From Litorimonas cladophorae (GTDB taxonomy: Bacteria; Pseudomonadota; Alphaproteobacteria; Caulobacterales; Maricaulaceae), in the NCBI RefSeq assembly GCF_014652455.1, contig NZ_BMYV01000001.1, forward strand, positions 1,302,001 to 1,366,000: a stretch of DNA of 64,000 bases. Direction: 5' to 3'. Below are positions 25,978-34,469 of this stretch, piece by piece. Under the pieces are notes generated by a model. The model made no database searches and was not told where the DNA came from. It was given only the letters and a program-made list of their open reading frames with translations. Position 1 is the stretch's first letter. The number at the start of each line of letters is the position of its first letter. A program made the position numbers and the translations under genes.

Positions 25978-27726
25978 TTACATGTTGGGATAATTTGGAC
26001 CGCCGCCACCTTCTGGAACTGTCCAGACGATGTTGCGCGAGGGGTCTTTAATATCGCAGGTTTTACAATGAATGCAATTTTGCGCGTTGATGTTGAAGCG
26101 CGGGTTGGACCCGTCATCGTCAGTCAAAACTTCGTAAACGCCTGCCGGACAGTAACGTACCGAAGGTTCGTCATATAGGGGAAGGTTGACGGTGATCGGG
26201 ACCGACTCATTGATAAGGCGCAAATGGCTTGGCTGATCTTCGCCGTGGTTTGTGGCCGTAAAGGACACGTTCGTCAGCCGATCAAATGTCAAAACACCAT
26301 CAGGTTTCGGATACTCAATGGGAGCAAAAGCTGGCACGGATTTCAACCAAAGCGACTTATACGACCGCTTCATTTTATTGACTGTATTTGTTGCGCCCGC
26401 GTCGTCCTTCTTGTGTTTCATTGTACCCAAAGGGTTGAATTTAAGGAGGGACGCCGACCACATATCGACACCACCCATCAACATACCGCCCAAGAATGGG
26501 CCGAAACGACCGTTCAGCGGCGCGACATTCCGCACAGGACGCAAATCTTCACCAATCGGTCCATCGTGCAACATGTCATCATATTCAGTCAGCGTATCGC
26601 CAGAGCGGCCAGCGGCCAGCGCTTTGGTCGCGGCATCAGCGGCATGGATACCCGAAAGCATCGCGTTATGATTACCCTTGATACGAGGCAAGTTCACCAA
26701 ACCGGCTGTACAGCCAAGGAGTGCGCCCCCTGGGAAAGCGACTTGCGGAACAGATTGAATACCGCCCTTGGTCACAACCCGCGCGCCATAGGCGACCCGT
26801 TTTCCGCCCTCAAGCAGCGCTTTGACATCTGGATGGGTCTTCCACTTTTGGAATTCCATATAGGGATACATATGTGGGTTTTCGTAGTTTAGATCGACGA
26901 TCATCCCGAGGAAAACTTGGTTGTTTTCGGCGTGATAAATAAATGAGCCGCCGCCTTGTTTGAAGCCGAGCGGCCAACCTGCCGAATGCACAACCGTGCC
27001 TTCGCTGTGCTTGGCTGGATCGATGTCCCAAATCTCTTTCATGCCAAGGCCGAACTTTGACGGTTGCGCACCCTCGTCGAGCTTATATTTCGCAATCGCG
27101 ACTTTAGAGAGCGACCCACGCGCCCCCTCGCCCAGCATTACATATTTCCCGTGCAGTTCCATCCCTGGCTCATAGCCTGGTCCTTTTGTGCCATCTTTTT
27201 GGAAGCCAAACTCACCAGCAACGACACCTTTAACCGAGCCATCCTCGCAGTAAACCAACGCTGAACAAGCCATGCCTGGAAAAATCTCAACGCCGAGGCC
27301 TTCCGCCTGCTCTGCAAGCCAACGGCACGTGTTCGCCATCGAGACAATGTAATTTCCATGGTTGTGCATTAGGGGTGGCAGAACAATTTCCGGAATACGC
27401 AAAGCGCCCGCTGGACCATAGACAAAGAATTTGTCAGCCGTAACTTCGGTTTTAACGGGACAGCCGTCCATCGTTGCAAAATCAGGGAATAGTTCGCGCA
27501 GACCTTTGGGGTCAAGCACAGCGCCCGACAGAATATGCGCGCCGACTTCGGATCCTTTCTCAAGGACAACGACGCTCGTTTCGGGATTATTTTGCTTCAA
27601 ACGGATCGCAGCTGAGAGGCCTGCAGGGCCCGCACCCACGATGACGACGTCATACTCCATGCTCTCGCGTTCGACGGTGGAATCATCTGCTGTAAAAGCG
27701 GCGCTTGTGTGGTCGAGATTGTACAT
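25978..27726 (-). CDS. Electron transfer flavoprotein-ubiquinone oxidoreductase
   Basis: 582 residues. FAD binding: YDVVIVGAGPAGLSAAIRLK near residue 27 and HILSGAVLDPKGL. The C-terminal ferredoxin part has RYCPAGVYEV and NAQNCIHCKTCDIKDPS, the four-Cys site for one [4Fe-4S] cluster. The enzyme is a monotopic inner-membrane protein that passes electrons from ETF (fatty-acid and amino-acid oxidation) to ubiquinone. It starts the same-strand series ETF-QO, TPR protein, ispE, MraY-like gene; the gap to the TPR gene is 97 bp. Confidence 0.96.
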   Translation of the reverse strand: MYNLDHTSAAFTADDSTVERESMEYDVVIVGAGPAGLSAAIRLKQNNPETSVVVLEKGSEVGAHILSGAVLDPKGLRELFPDFATMDGCPVKTEVTADKFFVYGPAGALRIPEIVLPPLMHNHGNYIVSMANTCRWLAEQAEGLGVEIFPGMACSALVYCEDGSVKGVVAGEFGFQKDGTKGPGYEPGMELHGKYVMLGEGARGSLSKVAIAKYKLDEGAQPSKFGLGMKEIWDIDPAKHSEGTVVHSAGWPLGFKQGGGSFIYHAENNQVFLGMIVDLNYENPHMYPYMEFQKWKTHPDVKALLEGGKRVAYGARVVTKGGIQSVPQVAFPGGALLGCTAGLVNLPRIKGNHNAMLSGIHAADAATKALAAGRSGDTLTEYDDMLHDGPIGEDLRPVRNVAPLNGRFGPFLGGMLMGGVDMWSASLLKFNPLGTMKHKKDDAGATNTVNKMKRSYKSLWLKSVPAFAPIEYPKPDGVLTFDRLTNVSFTATNHGEDQPSHLRLINESVPITVNLPLYDEPSVRYCPAGVYEVLTDDDGSNPRFNINAQNCIHCKTCDIKDPSRNIVWTVPEGGGGPNYPNM

Positions 27727-27836
27727 TGTTTTGTTTCGGCCCTAGTCGTCAGGTTGAATGTCGCGTATCTCTAGACGCTGGATCCGCGCCCGACAAGCGC
27801 CCTTTCAGCCGCATTCGCATTGAAAAAACAGGTTAA

Positions 27837-29249
27837 ATGACTGCCATGAGCGATTCTGATACAGATAAGCCCCCCATGCAGATTTTGGGTTGGGAAGAAT
27901 GGGTCTCGCTGCCTGGCCTTTCGCTGCCCGCAATCAAAGCCAAAGTTGATACAGGGGCCCGAACGTCAGCCCTCCATGCCGTGGCGATTGAGCCTTTTGG
28001 CACCGATAAAAAACCGCAGGTTCGTTTCATTATGCACCCTGACCCCGCGGACCCAACTTTGGAGGTGATTTGCTCGGCTAAGGTGCTTGATCGTCGCCGT
28101 GTCACCTCGTCAAACGGCTCAACAGAATTACGGTACATTATCGCTGCAAACATCAATGTGGGTGGCAAAAAATGGCCCATTGAACTGTCGCTGACGAACA
28201 GAGAAACCATGGGATATCGCATGCTGTTGGGACGTTCGGCTTTACGTGAAGACATTTCCGTGGTCCCGACGCTCTCCTTTCAGCAGCCCGTTCTGTCTTA
28301 TGATGTTTACAAGCGGAAGCAGGGAAAAAATTCTATTCCGCTACGTCCGCTGCGAATTGGCATTTTGACGCAGGAGCCAAATAATTACTCGAATCAAGAG
28401 ATGGTGCGCGCGGCCGAGGCGCGCGGTCATGTGGTCGATATGATTTACACGTCGCGCTGTTACATGGCGATTAATGCCCATAAGCCTGAAGTGCATTACG
28501 ACGGCGCGCCCTTGCCCCGATATGATGCGATTATTCCACGTATCGGCTCTCGACTGACATTTTACGGCATGTCGGTCGTGCGCCAATTTGAAGCCATGGG
28601 CGTTTTCTGTCTTAACAATGCGCAACCGATTGGAGCCAGCCGTGACAAGCTCCTCGCCCATCAAGTGCTATCCCAACATGGTCTGGGTATGCCGATTACA
28701 GCTTTCGCCAAATCATCCCATGACACAAAAGGGATTCTTGACCTCGTCGGGGGTGCGCCCGTCGTTGTTAAGTTGCTGGAAAGCACGCAAGGCAAAGGCG
28801 TCGTTCTCGCTGAAACCCGGTCCGCCGCTACAGCGATCATCGATGCTTTCCGCGGGTTAAATGCGCATTTCTTAGTACAAGAATATGTCAAAGAAGCAGG
28901 GGGATCAGATTTGCGCTGTTTTGTGGTCGAAGGCAAAGTTGTCGGCGCAATGATGCGCACAGCCCAAGAAGGCGAATTCCGCTCAAACGTCCATCAAGGC
29001 GGCAGTGTTAAAAAAGTGCGCCTGACAAAGGAAGAACGACGAACCGCGATTAAAGCTACAAAAATCCTGAAGCTGAAAGTCGCCGGCGTCGATATCCTGA
29101 GATCCAAAAGCGGACCCAAAATTCTTGAAGTTAATTCTTCACCTGGTTTGGAAGGTATCACGAAAGCCACTGGCAAAGATATCGCCGCTGAAATAATTGG
29201 ATGTATCGAAGCCAATGTGCGCACTGTCTTCAAGACGACAACTAAATAG
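27837..29249 (+). CDS. RimB-RimK fusion: retropepsin-like protease domain plus ATP-grasp glutamate ligase
   Basis: 470 residues with two domains. Residues about 15-155 are a RimB/ATP-dependent zinc protease-like (DUF785, retropepsin fold) domain with AKVDTGARTSALHA, Asp38 being the aspartyl-protease-type residue, and GYRMLLGRSALRE. Residues about 170-465 are RimK: RIGILTQEPNNYSNQEM, YDAIIPRIGSRLTFYG, VVVKLLESTQGKGVVLAE, then FVVEGKVVGAMMRTA and ILEVNSSPGLEGITKATG, the metal/ATP site. RimK adds glutamates to ribosomal protein S6 and RimB is linked to their removal or to control of RimK; here both are one chain. The ATG at 27846 is an alternative start. The glycosylase gene follows after 12 bp. 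Confidence 0.9.
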   Translation: MTAMSDSDTDKPPMQILGWEEWVSLPGLSLPAIKAKVDTGARTSALHAVAIEPFGTDKKPQVRFIMHPDPADPTLEVICSAKVLDRRRVTSSNGSTELRYIIAANINVGGKKWPIELSLTNRETMGYRMLLGRSALREDISVVPTLSFQQPVLSYDVYKRKQGKNSIPLRPLRIGILTQEPNNYSNQEMVRAAEARGHVVDMIYTSRCYMAINAHKPEVHYDGAPLPRYDAIIPRIGSRLTFYGMSVVRQFEAMGVFCLNNAQPIGASRDKLLAHQVLSQHGLGMPITAFAKSSHDTKGILDLVGGAPVVVKLLESTQGKGVVLAETRSAATAIIDAFRGLNAHFLVQEYVKEAGGSDLRCFVVEGKVVGAMMRTAQEGEFRSNVHQGGSVKKVRLTKEERRTAIKATKILKLKVAGVDILRSKSGPKILEVNSSPGLEGITKATGKDIAAEIIGCIEANVRTVFKTTTK

Positions 29250-29261
29250 TGGGTTGAGGAT

Positions 29262-30014
29262 ATGGATAGCGCGCTCCGATCTCTCTTAGACTGGTACGCT
29301 TCCGTTGGGGTGGACGTGCCGAATGTTCCCCCTGCGCGCGTTTCACGTCCCAAAAAGAAACCCTTACCGGTCCAAAATAACTTATCGCCAGCCACGTCTA
29401 AACCTATCGCAGAGGTCCCATCGTCTCGTTTGGTGGCGCCAGAGCTTTCCAAAATCCGAACGCTTGAAGCTCTGAAAGAGGCGATGAACGCCTACGATGC
29501 GGGTGTCCTGTCAGATACGGCACGTCAGCCCGTTTTCGCGCGGGGCAATCCGCAAGCCAAGCTCATGGTCATTGGGGAAGCGCCGGGTCGCGAAGAGGAC
29601 CTTCAAGGTAAGCCCTTTATCGGGCCCGCCGGGCAATTACTGGATCGCATGTTGGGGGCGATCGCCCTTGGAGAAGACGACTTCTACGCGACAAATGTCA
29701 TAAATTGGCGCTTGCCCAAGAACCGCAATCCAACACCAGACGACCTTGCCACTTGTCGCCCCTTTCTTGAAAAACACATTGAACTGGCACAGCCAAAGGT
29801 CTTGCTTTTAATCGGCGGCATCTCGATGACAGCCATGACGGGCCTGACGGGTATTATGAAAAATCACGGCGAGTGGCAAAATGTTACGATTGCGGGCACC
29901 ACTTACCCCGCGCTCCCACTCTATCACCCAGCCTTCTTGCTGCGGCGTCCAGAACTCAAAAAAGATGCGTGGCGCGACCTCTTGAGCCTGCGCGAAAAGC
30001 TGCTCACGCTTTGA
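29262..30014 (+). CDS. Uracil-DNA glycosylase family 4-like protein with a single cysteine
   Basis: 250 residues. A divergent N-terminal 70 residues precede the UDG fold: LMVIGEAPGREEDLQGKPF at 102-120, GPAGQLLDRML, TNVINWRLPKNRNPTP and the C-terminal motif YHPAFLLRRP. These match family-4 type glycosylases, which excise uracil from DNA. Canonical members bind a [4Fe-4S] cluster with four Cys; the only Cys here is Cys165 in LATCRPF, and Trp149 occupies the position of the Cys in the usual CRPP segment. So either the cluster is lost or the role has changed. A GAGG precedes the ATG. Confidence 0.85.
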   Translation: MDSALRSLLDWYASVGVDVPNVPPARVSRPKKKPLPVQNNLSPATSKPIAEVPSSRLVAPELSKIRTLEALKEAMNAYDAGVLSDTARQPVFARGNPQAKLMVIGEAPGREEDLQGKPFIGPAGQLLDRMLGAIALGEDDFYATNVINWRLPKNRNPTPDDLATCRPFLEKHIELAQPKVLLLIGGISMTAMTGLTGIMKNHGEWQNVTIAGTTYPALPLYHPAFLLRRPELKKDAWRDLLSLREKLLTL

Positions 30015-30064
30015 TTTAAGATTAGGTTCCGCTATATCGGCGCGAATTTTGAATAGGACGCCCC

Positions 30065-30868
30065 ATGTTGAAACAGTCGCTCATTCTCTCCTGCTTTGCA
30101 CTCGTCGCCTGTAGCGCTGCCGACGCGCCCAAGGTCGCGCCCAAAGACGCCTTCCTAACGAAAATTCAAACCGACTATCCTGTGACGCTGTCCAAACTCG
30201 CGGAGAATGTATGGGTCCACACAACGAATTATACTCTCCCAGGGCAAAGCCCCATCCCATCCAACGGGCTAGTGGTTGTCGACGGCGACGATGTCATATT
30301 GGTCGACGGCGCTTGGGGCGAGTTGGCGACCATTTCTTTGTTGGAAAAAGTGAAAGCCGAGACTGGCAAGCCTGTGACCAAAATGATCGTAACCCATCAT
30401 CACGCAGATCGCACGGCTGGCGTTGATGCCGCTGAATGGCAAGGTATCGAGGTCTTTACCCACCCCGACACGCCCAGCCTTGCGGCCAAAGCGGGCTTTC
30501 CAGCGCCCAATACGTCCGTCGCGGCTCTGGAAGAGCCTAAATCCCGGATCAAAGTTGGCAATCTCGAAGTCGCTTATCCTGGACCGGGCCACGCATCGGA
30601 TAATCTCGTTGTGTATGTCCCCTCCGCTGCAGTTCTTTATGGCGGCTGCGCGGTGCGCGGCGCTGGTGTCAAAACTTTGGGTAATACGAACGATGCCGAT
30701 TTAGAAAATTGGGGAGAGAGCCTAAACTGGGTAAAAGCCACCTATCCAAAGGCACAAATCGTCGTGCCTGGTCACGGCAAGGGCGCGAACCTATCCTTGA
30801 TCGATGGGACTTTGGCGCTCCTTAGCGAAGCTGCCCAGACATCCGACGATACGACTGAAGCGCCTTAA
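30065..30868 (+). CDS. Subclass B1-like metallo-beta-lactamase, predicted lipoprotein
   Basis: 267 residues. MLKQSLILSCFALVAC is a lipoprotein signal with Cys16 as the lipidated residue. All zinc ligands of subclass B1 are present: His111, His113 and Asp115 in THHHADRTAGV, His176 in GPGHASDNLVVY, Cys195 in YGGCAVR and His237 in VPGHG. The spacing, the DNLVVYVPSAAVLYGGC block and GNTNDADLENW are strikingly like VIM-type enzymes. Known B1 enzymes hydrolyse most beta-lactams including carbapenems. It has its own Shine-Dalgarno (AGGAC) and no mobile element nearby, so it looks resident. Its last 47 bp overlap the convergent glycosyltransferase gene. Activity is inferred. Confidence 0.9.
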   Translation: MLKQSLILSCFALVACSAADAPKVAPKDAFLTKIQTDYPVTLSKLAENVWVHTTNYTLPGQSPIPSNGLVVVDGDDVILVDGAWGELATISLLEKVKAETGKPVTKMIVTHHHADRTAGVDAAEWQGIEVFTHPDTPSLAAKAGFPAPNTSVAALEEPKSRIKVGNLEVAYPGPGHASDNLVVYVPSAAVLYGGCAVRGAGVKTLGNTNDADLENWGESLNWVKATYPKAQIVVPGHGKGANLSLIDGTLALLSEAAQTSDDTTEAP

Positions 30869-31406
30869 GGTCATCTACATCGGTGAGCGTGCGCAATAAG
30901 CGATACGCGCCATCAGTTCGGTCGATGACATCTGAGAGTGTTTTCTTATGCGACCAACGCACACCATCGAAAAAGCCTCGCGGCAAGGGGCCATTTGCGC
31001 CCATCAACCAAAATCCGCCATCACTGGCTGGGCCAAAGACCTGATGGTTTGATTTCAACGCGCGAAAAGCAAGTGCGATATCCGTTGCCGTGACCTGTGG
31101 GCAATCTGTGCCAATCGTGAGCGTCGGGCCTTTTCGCGCGAAGAGCGCCGCCAAGCGGGGCGTCAGCGAGCCAGACACTTGCGGGATTTGCGCCAATCTG
31201 TCCCAATCCGGGACACGCCCTAATAGATGCGGGGGTGTGACCGCCAAAACTGTGTCCCAGCGCGGATCGTGCACCTGCCGCAAAACTTGCCCCATCATGG
31301 CTCGGTAGAGGCGCTTCGCATGGACAGGCCCAATATCGGCGGCCAAGCGCGTTTTGGCCCGACCCATAATCGGGGCTTTCGCCACAACAAATAATGTCGG
31401 GCGCAT
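30822..31406 (-). CDS. TIGR04282-type (DUF2064) glycosyltransferase
   Basis: 194 residues. The GT-A-like DUF2064 fold shows LFVVAKAPIMGRAKTRLAADIG at the start, TLTIGTDCPQVTATDIALAF in the middle and VFGPASDGGFWLMG near residue 125. The family is annotated as arsenosugar biosynthesis glycosyltransferase because members neighbour arsenic genes, but many occur elsewhere. It begins within the last bases of the upstream TIGR04283-type gene (shared TAATG), so the two are coupled. The 3' end overlaps the metallo-beta-lactamase gene by 47 bp. Confidence 0.85.
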   Translation of the reverse strand: MRPTLFVVAKAPIMGRAKTRLAADIGPVHAKRLYRAMMGQVLRQVHDPRWDTVLAVTPPHLLGRVPDWDRLAQIPQVSGSLTPRLAALFARKGPTLTIGTDCPQVTATDIALAFRALKSNHQVFGPASDGGFWLMGANGPLPRGFFDGVRWSHKKTLSDVIDRTDGAYRLLRTLTDVDDLKALQSYRRMSGQLR

Positions 31407-32113
31407 TAGCCATATCTCCGCAAAAGCGCGTCTATGGGTTCACCCCGACGATAAGCTTTTAGGAGGCGATAATTTCGCCACCCCCGCTTCCAAACGCCTT
31501 CATGCAAATGGTCAGAAATATCGGTCGACAGCGCGAGGGGTAGTTTCTTGAGCCCCCGACGCCCAAAGGTAGCTTTGATGCGGTCAATAATTTCTACGTC
31601 TTCAAACAAAGGATAGCTGGGATCATACCCCCCAATGGCGTCGTACATGGCACGCGAGATCAAGAGCCCTTGATCCCCATAAGGCAAACACCATGCCCAG
31701 CCACGCAACCAAACAATAAACCGCAGCCACAACACCCCTGGTCCCGACGCATCAGGACGATATCGAAAATACCAAGCTGCGTGGGTTTTTTGCAGGGCGG
31801 CATTACAGACGGATCGCCAATTTTCATCTAATTCGCAATCTGCGTGTAAAAAGAGATACGCAGTGACGTCGTCCGCAGCCTTTGCCAATTCAGAACCGCG
31901 CGCAAGCTGGGCTCCGCGACCTCTGCGCCCACTGGCGATTACCGCCCCATGCGCCGCAGCCAAGTCCAGTGTTCCGTCCGTAGAGCCACCATCGCTGATG
32001 ACCACTCGCACACCATTGAGCTGCCTCAATAAGGTCGGCAGATAGTTTTCTGAATTCAATGTCGGAACAATTACAGCCAGCACATCGCGCCTTTGCCGTT
32101 TCAAATGTGTCAT
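31406..32113 (-). CDS. TIGR04283-type family 2 glycosyltransferase
   Basis: About 235 residues, GT2 fold. AVIVPTLNSENYLPTLLRQL, VVISDGGSTDGTLDLA and the metal-binding LFLHADCELDENW are typical, followed by PYGDQGLLISRAMYDAIGG and PLFEDVEIIDRIK. It is the usual partner of TIGR04282 proteins. The start is uncertain: GTG at 32119, ATG at 32113 and a GTG at 32083 preceded by AAAGG are all in frame. The first two sit against a terminator with no ribosome site, so the real start may be 32083, which would give the standard N-terminus of this family. Confidence 0.85.
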   Translation of the reverse strand: MTHLKRQRRDVLAVIVPTLNSENYLPTLLRQLNGVRVVISDGGSTDGTLDLAAAHGAVIASGRRGRGAQLARGSELAKAADDVTAYLFLHADCELDENWRSVCNAALQKTHAAWYFRYRPDASGPGVLWLRFIVWLRGWAWCLPYGDQGLLISRAMYDAIGGYDPSYPLFEDVEIIDRIKATFGRRGLKKLPLALSTDISDHLHEGVWKRGWRNYRLLKAYRRGEPIDALLRRYG

Positions 32114-32118
32114 GGCCA

Positions 32119-32150
32119 CAAAAAAAGCCCGGCAACTGGGATGCCGAGCT
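32119..32150 (-). terminator. Terminator after the secreted-protein gene
   Basis: Read on the minus strand, AGCTCGGCA pairs with TGCCGGGCT (T-G wobble allowed) and is followed by seven T. It lies downstream of the gene ending at 32195 and directly against the start of the TIGR04283 glycosyltransferase gene. Confidence 0.8.
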
Positions 32151-32194
32151 TCAATATACCGTGTTCACGCCAAAACGTGATCGGTAGAATGTCT

Positions 32195-32605
32195 TTAGTT
32201 AGTCGATTCTAACTCAGCTTCTGTCATCGCAGCCAATTCAGCTTCGAGTTCAGCGCGTGTCTTTTTCTTGGCCTTTGGACCAAGATAGACGCGACAATAT
32301 TGACCGCCTGGCTCGATAATTTCATTCGGGAATGCGCCGTTTCCGGTACAACGAATGACGCCGAGGCCTTTGCCATCATAATTGGCTGTGTTGGCGGAAA
32401 CGCCACGGATAGGGATAAAGCAGATTTTGCCATCTGTGAGATCCATGACAGAGCCACCTTCATACTCACAAGATGTCGCATTTGTTACGATACCTTCTGA
32501 ACTAGGTGTCTTCATCAGTTCCGCGTCTGCGTCCTGAGCGAAGGCTGCGCCTGACGCAGCGAAAACCAGCGCGAGAGTGGCGCCAGCGATTTTGAGTTTG
32601 GACAT
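32195..32605 (-). CDS. Hypothetical secreted protein
   Basis: 136 residues. The ATG at 32605 has a strong Shine-Dalgarno (GAAGGAG) and yields the signal peptide MSKLKIAGATLALVFAASG, with cleavage at AFA-QD. The mature protein has three or four Cys (TSCEYEGG, KICFIPIRG, VIRCTGN, GQYCRVYLG) that could form disulfides, and a charged C-terminal helix rich in Glu and Ala. I recognise no family. It has its own terminator, so it is probably monocistronic. Confidence 0.75.
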   Translation of the reverse strand: MSKLKIAGATLALVFAASGAAFAQDADAELMKTPSSEGIVTNATSCEYEGGSVMDLTDGKICFIPIRGVSANTANYDGKGLGVIRCTGNGAFPNEIIEPGGQYCRVYLGPKAKKKTRAELEAELAAMTEAELESTN

Positions 32606-32729
32606 GGAATGCTCCTTCATAAACCGTTAAAGGTCTTTAGCAGACCTTCATCCTCCTAATAAACCCTGCACCTGCGTTTTTTGCATGTGCCGTGCCATTC
32701 GTTCATTCCCACAAAAATGCGGCCTAAAT

Positions 32730-33320
32730 ATGCCTGATTTCGAATATGAAACCCAAGCCGGCGCGCATCAGAGCCGAATTATTTGCGGAGTTGATGAAGC
32801 GGGACGCGGACCCCTTTCGGGACCTGTTGTTGCGGCCGCCGTCATCTTAGACCCCGGAAATATTCCAGAAGGACTGAACGACAGTAAGGCCCTTTCCCAC
32901 TCAGCGCGTGAACGACTCCTGAATGTTTTAACCAAAAATGCACAAATCGGGATTGGAATCGCCGAACCCGCAGAAATAGACCGCATCAATATTCTCTGGG
33001 CGTCTATGGAAGCCATGCGAAGAGCCGTAGAAAACCTATATATGTCAGTAGATTACGCCTTAATAGATGGCAACCGAGTGCCCCCAAACCTATATTGTGA
33101 TGCTCACGCAATCGTGAAGGGTGACGCCAAAAGCCTGTCGATTGCAGCGGCCTCTGTCGTGGCAAAAGTGACGCGAGACAGGTTGATGGCTGAGGCTAAC
33201 TTACGATTCCCTGGATATGGCTGGGCGGGTCATAAGGGCTACCCGACAAAGGCGCACAAGGCGGCCATTGACGAATTGGGCCGCAGTCCGGCCCATCGTT
33301 GGACTTTCGGAAAACCTTAG
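32730..33320 (+). CDS. rnhB: Ribonuclease HII
   Basis: 196 residues from the ATG at 32730. The active site is intact: ICGVDEAGRGPLSGPVVAAA has the first Asp-Glu pair, DYALIDGNRVPP the next Asp, and KGDAKSLSIAAASVVAKVTRD the basic helix and last metal ligand, followed by GHKGYPTKAH. The enzyme removes ribonucleotides from DNA. An in-frame upstream ATG at 32685 would add 15 residues with no family similarity. It ends 10 bp before the convergent zapE. Confidence 0.95.
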   Translation: MPDFEYETQAGAHQSRIICGVDEAGRGPLSGPVVAAAVILDPGNIPEGLNDSKALSHSARERLLNVLTKNAQIGIGIAEPAEIDRINILWASMEAMRRAVENLYMSVDYALIDGNRVPPNLYCDAHAIVKGDAKSLSIAAASVVAKVTRDRLMAEANLRFPGYGWAGHKGYPTKAHKAAIDELGRSPAHRWTFGKP

Positions 33321-33330
33321 CCCGCTTCGG

Positions 33331-34467
33331 TCAGCTTTTTTCCTGACCTAAATATTCTTCTGTGCGCATTTCCATCAAACGACTCACCGTCCGTTCAAAT
33401 TGGAAGGCCCCATCACCGCGTTCATAGAGTTGATCGGGTTGCACCGCTGCACTCATCACGAGTTTGGTCCGCGACTCGTAAAGTGCGTCGATCAACGTAA
33501 CGAAGCGTTTGGCCGCATTGCGCATATCAGCCCCCATTTGGGGCACATTCTCCAAAATCACGGTATGGAAGGCTTTGGCGATTTCCAAAAACTCTGCGGG
33601 ACTCCGGTTCTCTTCACACAAGGCGGCAAAGTCACTCCAGAGGACACCGCGCGCTGTTTTCGGGAATTCCAACACCCGCCCTTGCACAGTGAGTTCAAAT
33701 GGAATCGGCATGGCATCTCGCGTCAATCGCCCCCAAGCGGCGGAAATAGCCGCGGTCGCGCTCTCATCTAATGGCGTATAATAGATGGGGGCTGCGGTCA
33801 GCGCGCGTAAACGGTGATCGGTGTCGCCTTCGAATGGATGAATGAGCAAATGGTCCGGCATCATTCTTATAAACGGTTCAAATAGCGGGCGATTGAGGCC
33901 CTGTTTATAAAGATCATTCGGCGCACGGTTTGAGGTCGCGATAACGACGACACCCTCATTCGTCCATAATGCTTCAAACAGCCGTGAGAGAATCATCGCA
34001 TCCGTAATGTCGGTAACGTGAAACTCATCAAAACAAAGAAGTTTCGCCTCGCTGGCAATGGCGCGCGCGACAGGCGCGATAGGGTCATCACCTGCACCGC
34101 GCACATGATAGGGGCTGGCACGCCGCCCTTCTTTGTCCAATTTGCGCCACGCGTTAATGCGCTCATGTACGTCAAGCATGAAGGCGTGAAAATGCGTGCG
34201 GGTTTTCGGCGTGAAGTCGGCAGCTTCAAAAAACCAATCCATCAGCATTGATTTTCCCCGGCCGACGCCGCCATACATATAGAGACCTCGCGGTACAGTT
34301 TCGCGCCCACCGAAGAAGCGTCCCAAGAGCCCCCCTTTGGCCGGTTCATATTCGCTAAGCGCTTGCAGACGACTGTCTAATGCGATGGCGGCCGCGACCT
34401 GTTCGGGATCACGGATCAGCACATCTTCATCAATGCGGCGTTCGAGCCGGGTTTGTACGGGTCCCAT
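33331..34467 (-). CDS. zapE: Cell division protein ZapE (AFG1-like ATPase)
   Basis: 378 residues. LYMYGGVGRGKSMLMDWFF holds the Walker A motif, LLCFDEFHVTDITDAMIL the Walker B, and VVVIATSNRAPNDLYKQGL the sensor region; THFHAFMLDVHERI is a family hallmark. ZapE binds and modulates FtsZ in Proteobacteria, and the AFG1/LACE1 homologue acts in mitochondrial protein quality control. A 32-codon membrane ORF lies 2 bp upstream on the same strand. Confidence 0.93.
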   Translation of the reverse strand: MGPVQTRLERRIDEDVLIRDPEQVAAAIALDSRLQALSEYEPAKGGLLGRFFGGRETVPRGLYMYGGVGRGKSMLMDWFFEAADFTPKTRTHFHAFMLDVHERINAWRKLDKEGRRASPYHVRGAGDDPIAPVARAIASEAKLLCFDEFHVTDITDAMILSRLFEALWTNEGVVVIATSNRAPNDLYKQGLNRPLFEPFIRMMPDHLLIHPFEGDTDHRLRALTAAPIYYTPLDESATAAISAAWGRLTRDAMPIPFELTVQGRVLEFPKTARGVLWSDFAALCEENRSPAEFLEIAKAFHTVILENVPQMGADMRNAAKRFVTLIDALYESRTKLVMSAAVQPDQLYERGDGAFQFERTVSRLMEMRTEEYLGQEKS

Positions 34468-34469
34468 GA

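Noticed and set aside
30000-31410. Mobile element or integron around the metallo-beta-lactamase
   Set aside because: No transposase, integrase, attC-like site or terminal inverted repeats are visible; both flanks are ordinary genes with normal spacing.
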